Source of the DNA: Actinomadura macra NBRC 14102
GTDB taxonomy: Bacteria > Actinomycetota > Actinomycetes > Streptosporangiales > Streptosporangiaceae
Length of the DNA: 64,000 bases
Assembly: GCF_001552215.1 (NCBI RefSeq)
Contig: NZ_BCQT01000002.1
Coordinates: 124,001-188,000, forward strand
Reading direction: 5' to 3'
Shown: positions 59,908-64,000 of the stretch, one piece after another
Layout: every line of letters begins with the position of its first letter
Position numbering within the stretch: the stretch's first letter is position 1
Position numbers and translations under genes: made by a program
Notes under the pieces: generated by a model
Databases searched by the model: none
Seen by the model: the letters and a program-made list of their open reading frames with translations, nothing else
What the model was told of the DNA's origin: nothing

Positions 59908-62445
59908 CTACTGGGCCATGTCGACGAAGCGGCTGTAGTGGCCCTGGAAGGCGACCGTCACCGTCGCGGTCGGGCCGTTACGGTGTTTGGCGACGATCAG
60001 GTCGGCCTCCCCCGCACGCGGGGACTCCTTCTCGTACGCGTCCTCGCGGTGCAGCAGGATCACCATGTCCGCGTCCTGCTCGATGCTGCCCGACTCGCGC
60101 AGGTCGGACACCATCGGCTTCTTGTCGGTGCGCTGCTCGGGACCTCGGTTGAGCTGCGACAGCGCGATGACCGGGACGCCCAGCTCCTTCGCGAGGAGCT
60201 TCAGCGAGCGGGAGAACTCCGACACCTCGACCTGCCGGCTCTCCACCCGCTTCCCCGAGCTCATCAGCTGCAGATAGTCGATGATGACCAGGCGCAGATC
60301 GTGCTGCTGCTTGAGCCGGCGGCACTTGGCGCGGATCTCCATCATCGACATGTTGGGGGAGTCGTCGATGAACAGCGGCGCCTCGGCGACCTCGCTCATC
60401 CGCCGCGCCAGCCGCGTCCAGTCCTCGTCCTGCATGGTGCCGGACCGCATCGCGTGCAGCGCCACCCGCGCCTCGGCCGACAGCAGCCGCATCGTGATCT
60501 CGTTACGGCCCATCTCCAGGCTGAAGAACGCCGACGTCAGGCCGTGCTTGATCGAGGCCGCGCGGGCGAAGTCGAGCGCGAGCGTCGAGTTGTGCGTGGG
60601 GATGCACGAGCGCCCGGCCAGGTACATGTGGTCGTCGTTGTCGACCTGGACGCACCGGACGGGCACGCTCTCCACCGGCCGAACGTCCACGATGTAGCGG
60701 ACGGGGTGCCCCGCGTTCGGGCGAACGGCCGCACGCTGCTGGGCCGCCTTGCGCGGGAGCCGGAACACCGGCTCGGTCGGTGTGAAGTCGACCTGGTAGG
60801 ACGTCGAGGTCTCCCCGGTGCGGCCCCGGGCCGGTCTGGCCGTCATGGTCGCGCGGTGGCCGAGGCTCAGGACGAGCTCGTGAGCTGTCTCGGCGAGACG
60901 CCTGGTGACGAAGGCGAGCCGCACCCGCCCGGCCTCGGAGACCTGCCCGCCGGTGTCGAGCATCCCGGCGAGCAACGACCGCCGCTGTGCCTCGGAGGCG
61001 CGCAGGTAGCCGGCCGGGATGTGCTCGTTTCGCCACACCCCCAGCTCCTTGATCATTCCGATCAGACCGGGGAGGCCGAACCGCCCCGGGGTCCTGCGCC
61101 GCTCGACCGGCTGACCCGACGCTTCGATGTGGCCGAGGACCTCCTCGTCGACACAGGTGATCGCTTCGGACCGGTCATCTCCGGCGCCGAGCCACGCTCC
61201 CAGAACGTAGGGATCGATGGGGAGTTCCGCGGGGGGGAGCTGGAACGGCGCGGCCACGTCGACGGCGTGGTTGGGGCCTCCGGCGCCGCCGTGGCGCAGG
61301 GTCGCCGCGATCTCCTCGGTGGTCTTGACGGGCCGGTGCCGCGGGATGGTCGCGGCGTTCCCGGGACGGACCGCACGATGCAGAAGCCCTCCGTGGAGGC
61401 TCGCGCACTCGTAGCGAGGGCGCACCCTCGCGAGGGTCGTGCCGGCCTCGCCGCGGCGGTCCAACTCCCGGGTGACCGTGAGAAGGGCGCCGCTGAACTC
61501 GGTCCCGACCTCGGTCAACACCTCACGGTGGGTGACGAGATGGCGGCCGCCGTCGGCACGGGTCGTCGTGCGCCACTGGTGCTGCGCGTCGGCGACGATC
61601 ACCTCGCCGTCGGAGAACTCGACCTCGTAGCAGGGGCGGCCGTCCATCACCTCGGTCGCGGCGACGACGCGGGTCGGCCGGCCGTCGGCCCCGATCAGGT
61701 GATCCCCGACCTGGACCTCGCCCATCGTCGTCCACCCCGTCGGAGTCGGGAGGGGTGTGCTGATCTCCATCGCCTTGCCCATCGCGGGCCGCGCCGCGAC
61801 CACCACCATCTGGCCGGGGTGCAGGCCGTTGGTGAGGGCGTCGAGGTCGGCGAAACCGGTGGGGCAGCCGACCATCTGACCGCCGCGGCTGCCGATCGCC
61901 TCGATCTCGTCGAGGGCACCGGGCATGATCTCGCTGAGGGGGACGTAGTCCTCGCCGGCGCGCTTGTCGGCGATGGCGAAGACCTCCGCCTGGGCGCGGT
62001 CGAGCACCTCGTCGGCGTCCGCCCCGTCGGCGGCGTAACCCATCTGGACGATGCGGGTGCCGGTCTCGACGAGCTTGCGGAGCACCGAGCGCTCGTGGAC
62101 GATCTTGGCGTAGTAGCCGGCGTTGGCGGCCGTGGGCACCAGGGAGATCAGGGTGTGCAGGTAGGGGGCACCGCCGATGCGCCCGATCTCACCGTTCTTG
62201 GTGAGCTCGCCGGCGATGGTGACCGCGTCGGCGGGGTCACCGCGACCGTAGAGGTCGAGGATGGTGTCGTAGATGATCTGGTGTGCGGGACGGTAGAAGT
62301 CCCCGGCGCGCAGCACCTCGACGACCTCGGCGATAGCGTCCGGGGACAGCAGCATGCCGCCGAGGACACCCTGTTCGGCGGTGATGTCGTTCGGCGGGGT
62401 GCGTTCGAACTCGTGCTCTTGCGGTCCGAGATCGGTCACGCTCAC
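59908..62445 (-). CDS. dnaB: Replicative DNA helicase DnaB with intein
   Basis: 845 aa precursor; GTG 62445 with AAGGGGG upstream. Extein residues 1-224 hold the N-terminal DnaG-interacting domain (PPNDITAEQGVLGGMLLS) and the start of the RecA fold; 620-845 hold the rest (IIDYLQLM Walker B, SQLNRGPEQR arginine finger loop). The intein splits Walker A between Lys and Ser (RPAMGK / STLALDFAR). After splicing the helicase is 450 aa, the normal length. It is the replication-fork helicase; activity needs splicing because the P-loop is interrupted. Confidence 0.95.
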   Translation of the reverse strand: MSVTDLGPQEHEFERTPPNDITAEQGVLGGMLLSPDAIAEVVEVLRAGDFYRPAHQIIYDTILDLYGRGDPADAVTIAGELTKNGEIGRIGGAPYLHTLISLVPTAANAGYYAKIVHERSVLRKLVETGTRIVQMGYAADGADADEVLDRAQAEVFAIADKRAGEDYVPLSEIMPGALDEIEAIGSRGGQMVGCPTGFADLDALTNGLHPGQMVVVAARPAMGKAMEISTPLPTPTGWTTMGEVQVGDHLIGADGRPTRVVAATEVMDGRPCYEVEFSDGEVIVADAQHQWRTTTRADGGRHLVTHREVLTEVGTEFSGALLTVTRELDRRGEAGTTLARVRPRYECASLHGGLLHRAVRPGNAATIPRHRPVKTTEEIAATLRHGGAGGPNHAVDVAAPFQLPPAELPIDPYVLGAWLGAGDDRSEAITCVDEEVLGHIEASGQPVERRRTPGRFGLPGLIGMIKELGVWRNEHIPAGYLRASEAQRRSLLAGMLDTGGQVSEAGRVRLAFVTRRLAETAHELVLSLGHRATMTARPARGRTGETSTSYQVDFTPTEPVFRLPRKAAQQRAAVRPNAGHPVRYIVDVRPVESVPVRCVQVDNDDHMYLAGRSCIPTHNSTLALDFARAASIKHGLTSAFFSLEMGRNEITMRLLSAEARVALHAMRSGTMQDEDWTRLARRMSEVAEAPLFIDDSPNMSMMEIRAKCRRLKQQHDLRLVIIDYLQLMSSGKRVESRQVEVSEFSRSLKLLAKELGVPVIALSQLNRGPEQRTDKKPMVSDLRESGSIEQDADMVILLHREDAYEKESPRAGEADLIVAKHRNGPTATVTVAFQGHYSRFVDMAQ
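60589..61773 (-). other. Class 3 intein in the DnaB P-loop, homing endonuclease degenerate
   Basis: 395 residues (A225-N619 of the precursor). It begins with Ala rather than Cys/Ser and has the class 3 WCT triad: Trp in block B (DAQHQW, W291), Cys in block F (VPVRC, C598) and Thr in block G (IPTHN, T617), with Ser+1. An internal LAGLIDADG domain has motifs YVLGAWLGAG and LLAGMLDTGG; in both the eighth-position catalytic Asp is replaced (Ala421, Gly499). Splicing elements are intact, DNA cleavage probably lost. Confidence 0.9.
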
Positions 62446-62569
62446 GGTCGCACCCCCTTCGTCCCGGCCGGCCGGCGTCCCCGTCCGCCCCAGCGCCGAC
62501 CGTCCATCCCACGTTTACCTGAGGCGTCCGACATTCTCCCGAGCCCGCGCCGTCACGGGCAAAGCGAGC

Positions 62570-62646
62570 TGTGGACAAGGATGTGGAGCCCCTGTGCAGA
62601 CACGCCGGTTTGGTTGTGCACGACCTGTGGACAACTCTGGGGATAA
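62570..62646. promoter_or_regulatory. Three DnaA-box-like sites upstream of dnaB
   Basis: TGTGGACAA at 62570-62578 and 62626-62634 are exact complements of the actinobacterial DnaA box TTGTCCACA; TGGGGATAA at 62638-62646 is an 8/9 relative. All point the same way, toward dnaB. DnaA control of dnaB is inferred. Confidence 0.6.
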
Positions 62647-62749
62647 CGTGCGGGCCACTTCGGCAGAGGCACGTTGAGCTGCGAAGACTTCGTCCACCGG
62701 CTGTGCGGTGAAGAAAGTCGGCCACTTCCTCCGATGTAAGGGGTAAATT

Positions 62750-62767
62750 TCTGTAGAATCTTACAGA
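62750..62767. promoter_or_regulatory. 18-nt palindrome before the MATE gene
   Basis: TCTGTA-GAATCT-TACAGA, perfect 6-nt arms, ending 10 nt before ATG 62778 in an A+T-rich stretch with TAGGGT (62772-62777). Probable operator over the promoter. The 332 nt between dnaB and this gene hold no other gene. Confidence 0.5.
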
Positions 62768-62777
62768 CTGGTAGGGT

Positions 62778-64000
62778 ATGCCGGATATGCTCGGCTCACC
62801 CCTACGGCGCGCGACCGTCCACGACCGCGAGATCCTGCGGCTCGCCGTCCCGGCGTTCGGCGCGCTCGTCGCCGAACCCCTCTTCCTGCTGTCCGACTCG
62901 GCGATCATCGGGCATCTCGGCACCGCACAGCTCGGCGGCCTCGGCGTCGCGGGACAGGCGCTGACCACGCTCGTCTACCTGTGCGTGTTCCTCGCGTACG
63001 GCACGACCGCGGGAGTGGCCCGGCAGGTCGGCGCCGGCGATCTGCGAGCGGCGGTCCGGCAGGGCATCGACGGGATGTGGCTCGCCCTGGCCATCGGCGG
63101 CGTCCTGATCGTCGCCGCGTGGCCGCTGACCCCGTCGATCGTCGAGGCGTTCGGCGCGTCCCCGTCCGTGGCGCCCTACGCCGAGACCTATCTGCGCGTG
63201 AGCCTGTTCGGGATCCCGTCGATGCTGGTCGTCCTTGCCGGGACGGGGGTTCTGCGCGGACTCCAGGACACCCGGACGCCCCTGCTCGTCTCGATCGGCG
63301 GCTTCTCGGTCAACCTGCTGCTCAATGTGGTGTTCGTACTCGTCCTGGACTGGGGGATCGCCGGTTCGGCCTGGGGCACCGTGCTCGCCCAGACCGCAAG
63401 CGCGGCCGTCTACGCGACGGTGGTGCTCCGCGCCGCGCGACGTCACAGCGCCCCGGTGCGGCCCGATGCCGGGGGCCTGCGCACGGCGGCGACGGCGGGG
63501 GTCGGGCTGCTCGTCCGGACGGCGGCGCTGCGGATCGTCCTCATCGTGGGAACGTCGATCGCGGCGCGCATGGGGGACGCGGAGATCGCCGCGTACCAGG
63601 TCGGCTTCCAGATCTGGACGTTGCTGGCCTTCGCGCTCGACGCCCTGGCCATCGCCGGCCAGGCGATCACCGGACGGTACCTCGGCGCGTCCGACGTCGT
63701 GGCCACCCGGGCGGTGACCCGGCGGATGGTCGGCTGGGGCGTGGCCTGCGGCGTCGTGTTCGGCCTGGTGATCCTCGCGGCGCGGCCCTGGCTACCGGGC
63801 CTGTTCACCTCGGACGAAGACGTCCGGCACCTGCTGCTCGTCTCGCTGATCCTGGTCGCGCTCCTGCAACCGGTCGCGGGCGTGGTGTTCGTCCTGGACG
63901 GGATTCTGATCGGTGCGGGGGACGGTGGGTACCTCGCGCTGACGACCCTGGTCGCGACGGCCGCCTTCCTGCCCGCGGCACTCGTGCTGTACCGCATGGA
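62778..64000 (+). CDS. MATE-family efflux transporter (DinF-like), 3' end outside the window
   Basis: 407 codons are visible from ATG 62778 (ATG 62787 also fits the promoter); the frame runs off the end. LAVPAFGALVAEPLFLLSDSAIIGHLG is the MATE N-terminal TM1, and LGGLGVAGQAL, LRGLQDTRTPL and AYQVGFQIWTLLAFALDALAIAGQAI (in parts) are DinF-type motifs. Eleven hydrophobic segments are seen. Exports cationic drugs or metabolites using Na+ or H+. Confidence 0.92.
   Translation, partial: MPDMLGSPLRRATVHDREILRLAVPAFGALVAEPLFLLSDSAIIGHLGTAQLGGLGVAGQALTTLVYLCVFLAYGTTAGVARQVGAGDLRAAVRQGIDGMWLALAIGGVLIVAAWPLTPSIVEAFGASPSVAPYAETYLRVSLFGIPSMLVVLAGTGVLRGLQDTRTPLLVSIGGFSVNLLLNVVFVLVLDWGIAGSAWGTVLAQTASAAVYATVVLRAARRHSAPVRPDAGGLRTAATAGVGLLVRTAALRIVLIVGTSIAARMGDAEIAAYQVGFQIWTLLAFALDALAIAGQAITGRYLGASDVVATRAVTRRMVGWGVACGVVFGLVILAARPWLPGLFTSDEDVRHLLLVSLILVALLQPVAGVVFVLDGILIGAGDGGYLALTTLVATAAFLPAALVLYRM

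Noticed and set aside
59761..62646. 961-codon plus-strand frame opposite dnaB
   Set aside because: Mirror frame of the high-GC dnaB coding sequence; no domain features.
1..64000. CRISPR array or rRNA operon
   Set aside because: No regularly spaced repeats of 24-37 nt and no rRNA sequence were found; the only tandem repeats are 14-17 bp without spacers.

Overview
The window is a 64 kb piece of a high-GC actinobacterial chromosome. Support for this: SARP-free but very dense whiJ-type loci (XRE/DUF5753 regulator plus DUF397 small proteins plus an RsbW-like ATPase), an F420/flavin LLM oxidoreductase, GTG/TTG starts, leaderless genes with TANNNT -10 boxes placed 6-7 nt before the start codon, the ffs-dnaX-ybaB-recR-DUF5063 order, and tadA preceded by tRNA-adenosine-deaminase-associated proteins. 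The gene content would fit a filamentous genus of the Thermomonosporaceae/Streptosporangiales type, but no 16S gene is present and this is inference.

Layout. 1-8.8 kb: the 5' end of an LLM oxidoreductase, a long leader, and a tight six-gene plus-strand operon (DRE-TIM metallolyase, heme-oxygenase-like diiron enzyme, FAD monooxygenase-like protein, ATP-grasp ligase, MFS exporter, cystathionine beta-synthase). I read this as an unassigned small-molecule pathway without NRPS/PKS; it is the best candidate for an undescribed system. 8.8-11 kb: drug exporter with divergent HxlR regulator. 11.2-16 kb: housekeeping replication/repair block on the minus strand (DUF5063, recR, YbaB, dnaX, SRP RNA). 16-19.7 kb: a decaying whiJ-type locus with a double-frameshifted regulator, two intact and two dead DUF397 genes and a dead YciI gene. 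20-28 kb: Ser/Thr kinase, hydrolases, secreted subtilisin-like protease, secreted lysozyme-like protein, broken TetR gene. 28.6-29.7 kb: a complete IS5-type element. 30-34 kb: tRNA-Ser(GGA) and a second, intact whiJ-type locus with a cyclase-homology protein. 34-40 kb: transporters, regulators, PH-domain operon, upp. 40.8-42.4 kb: tadA block and tRNA-Ser(CGA). 42.5-48.7 kb: DMT transporter, B3/B4 protein, cupin regulator, a dnaN paralogue, ogt and an Ada-AlkA fusion. 48.8-59.8 kb: accessory metabolic genes with several local regulators, including two MarR circuits whose operators can be read directly. 59.9-64 kb: dnaB interrupted by a class 3 intein, and the start of a MATE exporter.

Several genes carry single-base indels (at G or C runs in the whiJ-type regulator and tetR; two more in yciI), so either this strain has real pseudogene accumulation or part of the sequence carries homopolymer errors; the stop-codon-bearing DUF397 copies cannot be explained by indel errors.
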